Source of the DNA: Bifidobacterium olomucense
GTDB lineage: Bacteria > Actinomycetota > Actinomycetes > Actinomycetales > Bifidobacteriaceae
Assembly (NCBI RefSeq): GCF_012932375.1
Contig: NZ_JAAIIG010000003.1
Span: 124,001 to 188,000 of the forward strand
Direction of reading: 5' to 3'
DNA: 64,000 nt
A model generated the notes under the pieces. The model saw only the letters and a list, made by a program, of their open reading frames with translations, made no database searches and had not been told where the DNA came from. Below are positions 44,810 through 53,285 of this stretch, in pieces. Positions within the stretch are counted from its first letter, which is position 1. Each line of letters begins with the position of its first letter. The translations under genes and the position numbers were made by a program.

Positions 44810-45679
44810 ATGACCAATACAGCAACCACGCCATCAGGCCAGCCGCTGGGCATCAGCCACAAGCCCAGCCAGACCGAGGCGATGTTCACCAAGTTCAAGG
44901 CGCAGAACAAGCCAGCATTTATCGGATACTTGCCATACGGTTTCCCGAATCCCGAAGTAAGCCTTGATGCATTGCGTACCATGGTCGAACATGGTGTTGA
45001 TGCAGTCGAAATCGGATTGCCGTACTCCGACCCGGTGATGGACGGTCCGGTGATTCAAGCAGCGTCTTCCATCGCTCTTCAGAACGGCGAGACCATCAAG
45101 CGTGTGTTTGAAGCTGTCGAGACTGTGGCCAACGCCGGCGGCGTACCGCTGATCATGAGTTACTGGAATCTTATCTACCATTACGGTGTTGAACGCTTCG
45201 CTACCGATTTCGAAAATGCCGGAGGCGCAGGCCTTATCACTCCGGACCTCATTCCGGATGAAGCCGGTGAATGGATTGAAGCGTCCGACCGGCATGGACT
45301 GGACCGCATTTTCTTGGTCTCGCCGGATTCCGCCGACGAACGCCTTGAAACCGTGGCACGCAATGCGCGCGGTTTCGTCTACGCGGCCGCTCGCATGGGT
45401 GTGACCGGTGAGCGTTCAACCATTGATACATCCCCGGAAATGCTTGTGGAACGCACTCGGAAGGCCGGTGCCAAGAATGTATGCGTCGGCATCGGTGTAT
45501 CCACCGCAGCGCAAGGCGCTCAAGTCGGTTCCTATGCGGACGGTGTGATCGTAGGCTCCGCGCTCGTGCACACTTTGCTTGCAGACGACAATAAGACCGC
45601 TCGTGACGCCGCTGAAGGACTCAAGCTATTGGCTGCCAAGGCCGAGGAACTTGCGGAGGGCATCCATAACGCCCGTTAA
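44810..45679 (+). CDS. trpA: Tryptophan synthase alpha chain
   Basis: 289-residue TIM-barrel enzyme that cleaves indole-3-glycerol phosphate to indole and glyceraldehyde 3-phosphate. The catalytic Glu lies in VDAVEIGLPYSDPVMDGPVI near residue 68, with the catalytic Asp in the same block near 80. LITPDLIPDEAGEW is near 143, and CVGIGVSTAAQG near 224 is the phosphate-binding end. It is 33 bases after trpCB, with GTAGGAG as ribosome binding site, hence the same operon. Other trp genes (trpE, D, G, F) are not in the window. Confidence 0.95.
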   Translation: MTNTATTPSGQPLGISHKPSQTEAMFTKFKAQNKPAFIGYLPYGFPNPEVSLDALRTMVEHGVDAVEIGLPYSDPVMDGPVIQAASSIALQNGETIKRVFEAVETVANAGGVPLIMSYWNLIYHYGVERFATDFENAGGAGLITPDLIPDEAGEWIEASDRHGLDRIFLVSPDSADERLETVARNARGFVYAAARMGVTGERSTIDTSPEMLVERTRKAGAKNVCVGIGVSTAAQGAQVGSYADGVIVGSALVHTLLADDNKTARDAAEGLKLLAAKAEELAEGIHNAR

Positions 45680-45764
45680 CGGTGCGCCTGCTCCCGTTTC
45701 GTGTATGACGCGGTAGGGTAGTGGCGTACATCAACGAGTATGACCACCAGCAATACGAGGCATT

Positions 45765-46697
45765 ATGAATCTGGCTTATATTCCTTCGCCGACCTTCTCC
45801 AAATTCCAGGTCGGTCCGTTCACCATCCACATGTACGCCATCTGCATCTTGATCGGCATATGCGTAGCTGTATGGATTCTTACTACACGGTGGAAGCGGT
45901 ACGGCGGCAATTTCGACCAGATTCTTGACACTACGCTGGTGACCGTGCCCTGTGCGTTAGTAGGCGCACGCCTCTACCACTGCATCACCACGCCGAGTGC
46001 CTACTTTCCGCCTACCGGTGAACTGGTGAACATCCTCAAGGTGTGGGAAGGCGGCATGGCCATCTTCGGAGGCATTTCCGTGGGTGCGCTGACCGCCTTC
46101 CTATGGTGCCGGCATAGGCATTATCCGTTCGGCATCTTCGCTGATTCCATCGCTCCCGCTTTGCTGGTTGCTCAGGCCATCGGGCGTCTAGGCAACTGGT
46201 TCAACCAAGAGCTTTACGGATGGCCTACCAACTTGCCGTGGGGTCTGAAACTCAACGATGCGGACGCTATCGGCAAATCCGAGATCTGTTACAACGGCTC
46301 CCAGTGCCCGGACTACACCACCACTTTGTTCCACCCCACTTTCCTGTACGAGATGATCTGGAACCTCATCGGCGCCGCATTGATCGTCTTCCTCGGGCGT
46401 AAGCTGGCCGACCGTCTCAAGGCCGGACAACAGTTTGCCATGTACATGATGTGGTACGGACTAGGTCGTACTTGGATAGAAAACGTGCGCATCAACTACT
46501 CCACGGTGATTCTGGGTCTGCGAACAAACGTTTGGACAGCCATCATCGTGTTTGTCGCCGGTTGCATCCTCTTCGTGGTGCTCTACCAGTATGGACCGGA
46601 TGTGGAAGCCCAGACACGCAGACTGCAGGAGGTCACCGCGGACGAACTCGAACGCCAACGCGTCGAAGAAGAAAAGAACAAGCAAAAGAACCGTTAA
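45765..46697 (+). CDS. lgt: Prolipoprotein diacylglyceryl transferase
   Basis: Integral membrane enzyme (310 aa) that adds diacylglycerol to the lipobox Cys of prolipoproteins, so it would process the lipoproteins encoded at 20-21.8 kb. It has about seven transmembrane helices. Landmarks are GARLYHCI near residue 65 (Arg/Tyr region), WEGGMAIFGG near 95 (in place of HGGLAIHGG), and the signature IGRLGNWFNQELYG near 140, with the Arg and Asn. The C-terminus is a charged, Lys- and Glu-rich tail. CGAGGC before the ATG is the ribosome binding site. Confidence 0.95.
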   Translation: MNLAYIPSPTFSKFQVGPFTIHMYAICILIGICVAVWILTTRWKRYGGNFDQILDTTLVTVPCALVGARLYHCITTPSAYFPPTGELVNILKVWEGGMAIFGGISVGALTAFLWCRHRHYPFGIFADSIAPALLVAQAIGRLGNWFNQELYGWPTNLPWGLKLNDADAIGKSEICYNGSQCPDYTTTLFHPTFLYEMIWNLIGAALIVFLGRKLADRLKAGQQFAMYMMWYGLGRTWIENVRINYSTVILGLRTNVWTAIIVFVAGCILFVVLYQYGPDVEAQTRRLQEVTADELERQRVEEEKNKQKNR

Positions 46698-46760
46698 CAA
46701 TAATGCACAAACCGGGCGGCATACAGTGCAAGTCCGATTTGAAAGATAAGGTAGTAAACC

Positions 46761-47426
46761 ATGAGTATTGCAATTGCCCCCAGCATCCTGTCCGCCGATT
46801 TCTGCAACCTTGAGCGTGACCTCAAGGCCATCTCCAATGCTGATCTGGTCCACGTCGATGTGATGGATCATCATTTCGTACCGAACCTGACCCTCGGTGA
46901 ACCGATCGTGGGTCGAATCTGCCAGGTCACCGACCTGCCCGTGGATGTGCACCTCATGATTGAGGATCCGGACCGTTGGGCTCCCGAATACGCTAAGCTC
47001 GGTGCTGCCTCCGTCTCCTTCCACATGGGTGCCACTCATGCCCCAGTGCGTCTCGCCCGCCAGTTGCGTGACATGGGCTGCAAGGCTTGCTTTGCGGTGC
47101 GTCCGGCTGAGCCGGTCGAGCCGATTTTCGACATTCTCGACGAATTCGACATGGTTCTTGTCATGACCGTAGAACCCGGCTTCGGTGGTCAGAAGTTCCT
47201 CGACAACCAGATGGCCAAGGTCCGTCGCCTGCGTGACGAGATCACCCGCCGCGGCCTCAAGACCCGCATCCAGGTCGATGGCGGCGTGAGTCCCAAGACC
47301 GCGCACATCGTGGCCGAGGCAGGTGCCGACGTGCTCGTGGCCGGTTCCGCTGTCTATGGTGCCGAAAGCCCTGCTCAGGCCATCGATGACATTCGTGCCA
47401 AGGCCGAGGCCGCTTACAAGGACTGA
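46761..47426 (+). CDS. rpe: Ribulose-phosphate 3-epimerase
   Basis: 221-residue TIM-barrel enzyme interconverting ribulose 5-phosphate and xylulose 5-phosphate, feeding the pentose-phosphate branch of the bifid shunt. Conserved blocks are IAPSILSADFCNLE at the start, VHVDVMDHHFVPNLTLG near 30 (metal-binding His and Asp), VDVHLMIEDPDRW near 65, and IQVDGGVSPKTAH near 170, with the catalytic Asp. GATAAGGTAG precedes the ATG. It is 63 bases after lgt. Confidence 0.95.
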   Translation: MSIAIAPSILSADFCNLERDLKAISNADLVHVDVMDHHFVPNLTLGEPIVGRICQVTDLPVDVHLMIEDPDRWAPEYAKLGAASVSFHMGATHAPVRLARQLRDMGCKACFAVRPAEPVEPIFDILDEFDMVLVMTVEPGFGGQKFLDNQMAKVRRLRDEITRRGLKTRIQVDGGVSPKTAHIVAEAGADVLVAGSAVYGAESPAQAIDDIRAKAEAAYKD

Positions 47427-47466
47427 GTCGTTGCGGCATAAGCGTGGTCATCGTTTAACCGGCCAC

Positions 47467-47482
47467 GCACTTATACAAGTGC
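47467..47482. terminator. Short palindrome between rpe and hisE
   Basis: GCACTTATACAAGTGC is a perfect 6-bp-arm palindrome with a 4-base loop, just after GCGTGG (47442-47447) and CCACGC (47463-47468), which could form another 6-bp stem overlapping it. These could weakly terminate rpe transcripts. No T run follows. Confidence 0.3.
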
Positions 47483-47515
47483 AAACCCATATACGATCCC
47501 AAGGAAACATAAACA

Positions 47516-47779
47516 ATGAAGACGTTTGAATCCCTGTTTGCTGAACTGAGCGAGAAAGCCCAGACCCGTCCCGAAGGCTCTCTGACTGTTGACGAACTCG
47601 ACAAGGGGACCCACTTCATCGGCAAGAAGATCGTTGAAGAAGCCTCCGAAACTTGGATGGCCGCCGAATATGAAGGCGCTGATCGCACCGCAGAGGAAAT
47701 GAGCCAGCTTATCTACCACGTGCAGGTCATGATGATCAAGCATGGCTTGACCCTTGAGGACGTATACAAGCACCTGTGA
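47516..47779 (+). CDS. hisE: Phosphoribosyl-ATP pyrophosphatase
   Basis: 87-residue enzyme, second step of histidine synthesis, hydrolysing PR-ATP to PR-AMP. The single-function HisE pattern is clear: [15 protein letters not shown], then [19 protein letters not shown] near 40-58 (metal-binding Glu residues), then [15 protein letters not shown] near 62. AAGGAAAC lies before the ATG. It precedes hisG by 105 bases; other his genes are elsewhere. The length is normal for a stand-alone HisE. Confidence 0.95.
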   Translation: MKTFESLFAELSEKAQTRPEGSLTVDELDKGTHFIGKKIVEEASETWMAAEYEGADRTAEEMSQLIYHVQVMMIKHGLTLEDVYKHL

Positions 47780-47790
47780 GCACTGTCAGT

Positions 47791-47829
47791 GGGCGAGGTC
47801 TGAGGCACTCTGTTCTCGCCCGCTATAAT
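47791..47829 (+). promoter_or_regulatory. Hairpin and TATAAT box upstream of hisG
   Basis: GGGCGAG (47791-47797) pairs with CTCGCCC (47815-47821) in a 7-bp stem. A perfect -10 box TATAAT lies at 47824-47829, 56 bases before the hisG ATG. The -35 position (17 bases upstream, TGAGGC at 47801-47806) is weak, so the promoter may need an activator or an extended contact. The hairpin could end hisE transcripts just before hisG starts again. Confidence 0.5.
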
Positions 47830-47884
47830 CATCACACCAATCAATCGCGCTGAACCAGACTCCCGTCAGGGGAGAGGAGCACTC

Positions 47885-48736
47885 ATGCTGAGAATCGCTG
47901 TACCAAACAAGGGCATGCTTTCCGAGCCCGCATGGAACATGCTGGCTGAAGCCGGTTACCGCTTGCGCACCAATCCGCGCCAGCTCGTCGTCCAGGATCC
48001 GGACAACGACATCGAGCTGTTCTATTTGCGTCCGCTTGATATTGCCGTATATGTGGGACGCGGAGCCATTGACGTTGGCATCACTGGCGAGGATTTGCTG
48101 AAGAACTCCGGTACGGAAGCCATCGAGCACCTGCCGTTGGGCTTTGGTGCCTCCACCTTCCGCTTCGCCGCCCCGAACGAATCCCCGATCTCCAAGCTTG
48201 AGGATATTCAAGGCAAGCGCGTGGCTACCACATTCGACAAACTCGTCCACGACTACCTCGTAGAGCACGGCGTCGAAGCCGAGACCATCCATTTGGACGG
48301 CGCGGTTGAATCCTCCGTGCAGCTCGGTGTAGCCGATCTCATCGCCGACGTGGTCTCCACTGGAACCACCCTGCGCAACGCCGGCCTGCGAGTGTTCGGC
48401 GAACCGCTCATGCACTCTGAGGCATGCCTGATTCGTTCGCCTCGTATTGATGAACACGATCCTCGTCTTGCGGTACTGTCTCGTCGCTTGCGTGGCGTGC
48501 TTACCGCTCATCAGTATGTGCTCATGGATTACGATATTCCGGTGAGTAAGGTGGCAGCTGCCGTGGCGGTGACTCCTGGTTTTGAGAGTCCAACCATCTC
48601 TCCGTTGCATGACAAGCAGTGGAATGCGGTACGCGTCATGGTGCCGAAGGCGAAAGTCAATCAGCTTATGGATGACTTGTACGAAGTTGGCGCTCGGGGC
48701 ATCATCGTCACTGCCCTTCAGGCATCACGTATGTAG
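47885..48736 (+). CDS. hisG: ATP phosphoribosyltransferase (long form)
   Basis: First enzyme of histidine synthesis, condensing ATP with PRPP. The 283-residue length and a C-terminal domain (about 205-283) identify the homohexameric long form with an ACT-like histidine-feedback domain. Catalytic-domain blocks are [15 protein letters not shown] at the start, [10 protein letters not shown] near 61 and the PRPP loop [20 protein letters not shown] near 150-169. GAGAGGAG is the ribosome binding site. pgsA follows after 15 bases, so transcripts may run on. Confidence 0.95.
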   Translation: MLRIAVPNKGMLSEPAWNMLAEAGYRLRTNPRQLVVQDPDNDIELFYLRPLDIAVYVGRGAIDVGITGEDLLKNSGTEAIEHLPLGFGASTFRFAAPNESPISKLEDIQGKRVATTFDKLVHDYLVEHGVEAETIHLDGAVESSVQLGVADLIADVVSTGTTLRNAGLRVFGEPLMHSEACLIRSPRIDEHDPRLAVLSRRLRGVLTAHQYVLMDYDIPVSKVAAAVAVTPGFESPTISPLHDKQWNAVRVMVPKAKVNQLMDDLYEVGARGIIVTALQASRM

Positions 48737-48751
48737 GCAGCGGCTCTGCGC

Positions 48752-49372
48752 ATGACCAATCAGCAGAATATGAACACGCGCTATAGTCCGGAAGCACGTG
48801 ACATCTATTTCACCGTGCCGAATCTCATCAGTGCGTTTCGCATTATTTCGATACCATTCATTACGGTGTTGATCTCACGGCATGAGATGCTTGCTTCCCT
48901 GATTCTGATTGCTGTTTCTTCGGCTTCGGACGGGTTGGACGGCATTATCGCGCGTAAGTTCAATCAGGTGAGCAAGATTGGTCAGATTCTTGATCCAATC
49001 GCTGACCGCTTACTGATTTTCTGCTCGATTCTCGCGCTCGGTATAGCCGGTATCATTCCTTGGTGGATGCTGATTGTGGTCGGCTTAAGGGACCTGTGGA
49101 TGGCTATTCAAGTACTCTGGCTGGCACAGTATGGATACGGGCCTTTGCCTGTCCATTTCGTTGGAAAAACAGGAACCGCGCTGCTTATGATGTCCATTGT
49201 GGGCCTCATTTTTGCGGATCTTGGTCGTACCACGTTCTTCCATACGTTGTACCTCGCTGCGCTTGCCGCGGGTATCTGGGGCATTGCCATGTACTGGCTT
49301 GCCGGATACATCTATACCCGTCAGGGCGTCGGTCTGCTTCGCAAGGAACTGGGTGAGCGATATGGTGCCTGA
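48752..49372 (+). CDS. pgsA: CDP-diacylglycerol-glycerol-3-phosphate phosphatidyltransferase family
   Basis: 206-residue membrane enzyme with about five to six helices. The CDP-alcohol phosphotransferase motif (DG, two residues, AR, eight, G, three, D, three, D) is at SDGLDGIIARKFNQVSKIG followed by QILDPIADR, residues 58-86. It makes phosphatidylglycerophosphate or a related phospholipid (some actinobacterial paralogues have other head groups). It starts 15 bases after hisG and overlaps the next gene by 11 bases. In mycobacteria the same gene heads the DUF881-DUF1290-DUF881 block, as here. Confidence 0.88.
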   Translation: MTNQQNMNTRYSPEARDIYFTVPNLISAFRIISIPFITVLISRHEMLASLILIAVSSASDGLDGIIARKFNQVSKIGQILDPIADRLLIFCSILALGIAGIIPWWMLIVVGLRDLWMAIQVLWLAQYGYGPLPVHFVGKTGTALLMMSIVGLIFADLGRTTFFHTLYLAALAAGIWGIAMYWLAGYIYTRQGVGLLRKELGERYGA

Positions 49373-50336
49373 TACGTCGGCTCCGGTTTCATTCCCCGTG
49401 CCGAAGGAGAATGAACCGGTACGCCGTCGGTCCGTGTTCTCTCGATCATTCCGCGGCGCGGATTCACACCATGCGCTTGCTCCCGATGACGCTTCTGCTA
49501 TTCGAAGCCGTAGAAGACGTAAAACGAGCGACGACTCACTCAGACTCATCGACGATTTGGTGAATCGTCCGATGGATCCAATGTTCTCCGACTCTCGATT
49601 GGTTCATGAACATCATTCAGTGATTGTCACATGGTTGAATCGCGTGATTGTCTTCATCATCTGTGTCGGGGTGGGATTCGCTGGCTCCCTGTTCGTGCAA
49701 CAGCTCCAGTCTGATCCGCGCAAACAGGTTAGACAAACATTGGCGAGTCAGCTGGAAAACCGGAATTCCCAGATTGATGACTTGACTACGCAAGTGAATG
49801 ATTTACGCAGTCAAGTCGATGAACAGTCGAAGAGGATATCCGGCAGTGTGAAGAGCGATGTACTGCGACGCGATGAGTTGGTCAATGGCACAGTAGCGGT
49901 CGCTGGAGAAGGAATAACGATGAGTCTGGCGGATCCCATCGCCGCAAGTCAGTCGGGAACTTCCTCCAATCGTGTGGGTACGACCAGTAGTATTCGTGTC
50001 GTCACCGATCTCGATTTGCAGCTATTGGTATCGCTGATGTTCCAAAATGGTGCTGAAGCCATTTCGATCAATGGAAACAGGCTTGGTGCACAAACCTCCA
50101 TTCGCAAAGCCGGAGGTCATATTCTTATTGGTATGAGTGCCGTGGAGAGTCCTTATTCCATCGAGGCCATCGGGAATAAAAACACGCTTGCACAAGCTAT
50201 GAATGAAGAACATTTGCCAAACCTCTACGCATCGTTCAAAGCGGCAGGTATTTATCCGCAGGTAAGTAAATCCAATTCGATTACACTTAAGGCAGCGGTT
50301 ACTAGCGAAATACAATATGCGGAAAGGAACGAGTAA
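49362..50336 (+). CDS. DUF881 membrane protein 1
   Basis: 324-residue protein of the DUF881 family, predicted to be a cell-envelope or division-associated protein. It has a basic, Arg-rich cytoplasmic head of about 90 residues, one transmembrane helix at about 92-112, a coiled coil at about 118-165, and the DUF881 domain (about 170-320) with GEGITMSL, VVTDLDLQLLVSLMFQNGAEAISING (read in two blocks around LLVSLMF) and IGNKNTLAQAM. The ATG at 49362 overlaps the pgsA end; earlier in-frame codons are unlikely. Its TAA overlaps the next start by one base. Confidence 0.85.
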   Translation: MVPDTSAPVSFPVPKENEPVRRRSVFSRSFRGADSHHALAPDDASAIRSRRRRKTSDDSLRLIDDLVNRPMDPMFSDSRLVHEHHSVIVTWLNRVIVFIICVGVGFAGSLFVQQLQSDPRKQVRQTLASQLENRNSQIDDLTTQVNDLRSQVDEQSKRISGSVKSDVLRRDELVNGTVAVAGEGITMSLADPIAASQSGTSSNRVGTTSSIRVVTDLDLQLLVSLMFQNGAEAISINGNRLGAQTSIRKAGGHILIGMSAVESPYSIEAIGNKNTLAQAMNEEHLPNLYASFKAAGIYPQVSKSNSITLKAAVTSEIQYAERNE

Positions 50337-50668
50337 TGGCAGCCGTTCTAGGTCTGATTATCGGCGTGGTTGTCGGTGTGTTCGTCAAACCAGACATTCC
50401 CATTGTTGTGCAGCCGTATCTTCCTATTATGGTGGTTGCAGCTCTTGACGCCTTACTGGGTGCTGCCAGAGCCTACTTCGAGCGCAGCTTCTCCGATCGC
50501 GTATTCGTGATTTCGTTCTTTGCCAATGTATTGACCGCGACTCTATTGGTATTTCTCGGCAATCAGCTTGGTGTCGGCTCTCAGCTGCAGACGGCTGTCA
50601 TCGTTGTGTTGGGCATACGTATCTTCTCCAACGTGTCCGCCATCAGACGTTTCATCTTCCGGAGCTGA
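50336..50668 (+). CDS. sbp: Small basic membrane protein (DUF1290, sbp)
   Basis: 110-residue protein with about three to four transmembrane helices, matching the small basic protein family found next to DUF881 genes in actinobacteria and also in some Firmicutes. Landmarks are LGLIIGVVVGVFVKPDIP at the start, YLPIMVVAALDALLGAARAY near residue 30, and the C-terminal FSNVSAIRRFIF. It sits between the two DUF881 genes, two bases from the second. Its function is unknown, perhaps envelope assembly. Confidence 0.9.
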   Translation: MAAVLGLIIGVVVGVFVKPDIPIVVQPYLPIMVVAALDALLGAARAYFERSFSDRVFVISFFANVLTATLLVFLGNQLGVGSQLQTAVIVVLGIRIFSNVSAIRRFIFRS

Positions 50669-50670
50669 CG

Positions 50671-51492
50671 ATGAAGCGAACAAAGCAGTCGAACACTTTA
50701 CTCGATAAGATGCGCGATCAGCATGCGCAAGACAAAGTCAACGATCGGATGGAAACCGGCTCCTTCCCGACGGTACGTAAAAAGCCCAAAAAACGTCTGG
50801 ACCGTGGATCGACTCGTTCCCGACTGATTTCTTCCGTGTTGGTCTCTCTGATGTGCGCACTGCTGGGATTTGCCTACATGAGTCAAATCAACAACACCAA
50901 ATCAACATACGAGACCATGGACGAAAGCGAACTCGTCCGTTTGCTCAATGAATCAAATACACAGATTTCCAATCTCGAACAACGCAAAAACCAGCTGAGC
51001 AGTCAGCTGGAATCGCTGAGATCCGCGGCCGACGAGCAAGAACAGGCCGAAAAAATCGCAAAACAGAATGAGGAAACCAGCGGATTAATCTCTGGCAGAC
51101 TGCCGGCAAAGGGCAAAGGGGTCACCATTAAGGTGGACCGAGGTACCACGAAAGTGGATGCTTCGATCATGTTCAATCTCATCGAAGAGTTGCGTAACGC
51201 CGGAGCCGAGGTCATCGCGATCAACAATGTCCGAGTCGTTGCATCCACTTATATTCAAGATGCTGAAGACGGGCTAATTGCGGATGGCGTCTCCATCACA
51301 CCGACATATGTCGTCAAAGCGATTGGCAACCCTCAAGAGCTTTCCAATGCAGTAGACATCGCTGGCGGTGTGGGTGCCCAGCTGCAGGTCAAATACGGCG
51401 CGAACGTCGATGTGGAATCCTCAGACAATGTCGTTATCGATGAAGTTCGAGATGCCGCACAGAATCAATATGCAAAGCCCGTCGAACAATAA
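50671..51492 (+). CDS. DUF881 membrane protein 2
   Basis: 273-residue second DUF881 protein: basic cytoplasmic head (about 1-45), a transmembrane helix (about 49-70), a coiled coil with Gln and Glu at about 85-135, and a DUF881 domain (about 145-255) with GKGVTIKVDRG, FNLIEELRNAGAEVIAINN and VVKAIGNP. Paralogue of the gene at 49362. Immediate neighbour of DUF1290 (two bases). GACGATG gives no strong ribosome binding site, as expected for coupled translation. Confidence 0.85.
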   Translation: MKRTKQSNTLLDKMRDQHAQDKVNDRMETGSFPTVRKKPKKRLDRGSTRSRLISSVLVSLMCALLGFAYMSQINNTKSTYETMDESELVRLLNESNTQISNLEQRKNQLSSQLESLRSAADEQEQAEKIAKQNEETSGLISGRLPAKGKGVTIKVDRGTTKVDASIMFNLIEELRNAGAEVIAINNVRVVASTYIQDAEDGLIADGVSITPTYVVKAIGNPQELSNAVDIAGGVGAQLQVKYGANVDVESSDNVVIDEVRDAAQNQYAKPVEQ

Positions 51493-51624
51493 TCGCGTTT
51501 GCGAAACGACAGACGTTGCCGTTGCCTTCACTGATATTTCACTATTGAACACGGATATTGTTGTCTTTGATCGCGATAAAAAGCGCTAGACTAGTGCATT
51601 GTCGTTATACGAAAGGGAACTGAA

Positions 51625-53151
51625 TTGACCGAACTGAACAATGAAGCCCAGCTCAATGCCGTTGCCGCCGGCGATACGGCGCTGGATGCGGAAGCGCTTG
51701 CCGAACGGCAGAAGTTCGAGGCTGAAAATGAGGTGTTTCAGCATTCCGCGCAGAAAATGCGTGATCACGGTATGAGCGAAACCGCAATCAACCAGTTCCA
51801 TCATCTCTATGACGTGTGGCGTCATGAAGAAGCTTCCAGCTGGATTCGCGAAGAGGATATCGAGCCTCTCGAACGAGTGCCTAGCTTCCATGATGTATAT
51901 GAGACCATTAATCACGACAAGGCGGTCGATGCGTTCGCCAAAACCGCGTTCCTGAAGCTCAACGGCGGTCTCGGTACCTCGATGGGACTTGATTGCGCCA
52001 AATCACTGTTGCCGGTGCGTAGGCATAAGGCCAAGCAGATGCGGTTTATCGACATCATCATCGGTCAGGTGCTCACCACACGGACCAGACTTAATGTTGA
52101 GCTCCCGCTTACCTTCATGAATTCGTTCCGTACCTCTGCGGACACGATGAAGGTGTTGAAGCATCATCGCAAGTTCGAACAACATGATGTACCGATGGAA
52201 ATCATCCAGCATCAAGAGCCAAAACTGGTAGCGGCTACCGGCGAACCGGTCAGCTTCCCCGAAAATCCGGATCTCGAATGGTGTCCGCCCGGGCACGGTG
52301 ATCTGTTCTCCACCATCTGGGAGTCGGGATTACTGGATACATTGCAGGAGCACGGGTTCGAATATCTCTTCATCTCTAACTCCGACAACCTCGGAGCAAG
52401 ACCTTCACGTACCTTGGCCCAGCACTTCGAGAATACCGGCGCACCGTTTATGGCTGAGGTTGCAATCCGCACCAAAGCGGATCGCAAGGGCGGCCATATC
52501 GTGCGTGACAAAGTTACCGGTCGTCTGATGCTTCGTGAAATGAGTCAGGTGCATCCGGATGACAAACAAGCGGCTCAGGATATCCAGAAGCATCCGTATT
52601 TCAATACGAATTCGATCTGGATCCGTATCGACGCGCTTAAGGCAAAGCTCGCGGAATACGATGGCGTCCTGCCTCTTCCGGTAATTCGCAACAAGAAGAC
52701 CGTCGATCCCACCAATCCGGATACTGAAGAAGTAATCCAGCTGGAAACTGCCATGGGGGCTGCTATCGGACTGTTCAACGGTGCCATTTGCGTGCAGGTG
52801 GATCGTATGCGATTCCTGCCAGTCAAGACCACGAATGACCTGTTTATCATGCGTTCCGATCGATTCCATCTCACCGATTCGTACGAAATGGAAGACGGCA
52901 ACTACATTTTCCCGAACGTGGAACTCGACGCCCGATACTACAAGAACATTCATGATTTCGATGAACGATTCCCTTATGCGGTTCCTTCCTTAGCCGCGGC
53001 CAATTCGGTATCTATCCAAGGTGATTGGACATTCGGCCGCGATGTGATCATGTTTGCCGATGCAAAATTGGAGGATAAAGGCGAGCCCAGTTATGTGCCA
53101 AATGGCGAATATGTTGGTCCTCAGGGCATTGAGCCGGATGATTGGGTGTGA
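51625..53151 (+). CDS. ugpA: UTP-glucose-1-phosphate uridylyltransferase (eukaryote-type UDPGP family)
   Basis: 508-residue enzyme making UDP-glucose from UTP and glucose 1-phosphate, or UDP-hexose-type products, an important reaction in the bifidobacterial galactose and lacto-N-biose pathways and in polysaccharide synthesis. The nucleotide-binding signature FLKLNGGLGTSMGLDCAKS lies near 108-126; LFISNSDNLG near 249 is the sugar-nucleotide region. TTG at 51625 is the start codon, with GAAAGGGA 9 bases before it. It is of the large UDPGP family, not the small GalU type, as is usual for bifidobacteria. The symbol is tentative. Confidence 0.9.
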   Translation: MTELNNEAQLNAVAAGDTALDAEALAERQKFEAENEVFQHSAQKMRDHGMSETAINQFHHLYDVWRHEEASSWIREEDIEPLERVPSFHDVYETINHDKAVDAFAKTAFLKLNGGLGTSMGLDCAKSLLPVRRHKAKQMRFIDIIIGQVLTTRTRLNVELPLTFMNSFRTSADTMKVLKHHRKFEQHDVPMEIIQHQEPKLVAATGEPVSFPENPDLEWCPPGHGDLFSTIWESGLLDTLQEHGFEYLFISNSDNLGARPSRTLAQHFENTGAPFMAEVAIRTKADRKGGHIVRDKVTGRLMLREMSQVHPDDKQAAQDIQKHPYFNTNSIWIRIDALKAKLAEYDGVLPLPVIRNKKTVDPTNPDTEEVIQLETAMGAAIGLFNGAICVQVDRMRFLPVKTTNDLFIMRSDRFHLTDSYEMEDGNYIFPNVELDARYYKNIHDFDERFPYAVPSLAAANSVSIQGDWTFGRDVIMFADAKLEDKGEPSYVPNGEYVGPQGIEPDDWV

Positions 53152-53285
53152 TCTGCTACGCCACGCGGAAAAACAAAAAACATACAAATTTCGCGAAATG
53201 ACACGCAACTGCAAAAAAAGCCTCTAATATAGAGAGGTGGGACAACCCACACCTATAACGAAACTTTAACTATACGTGAGGACTA

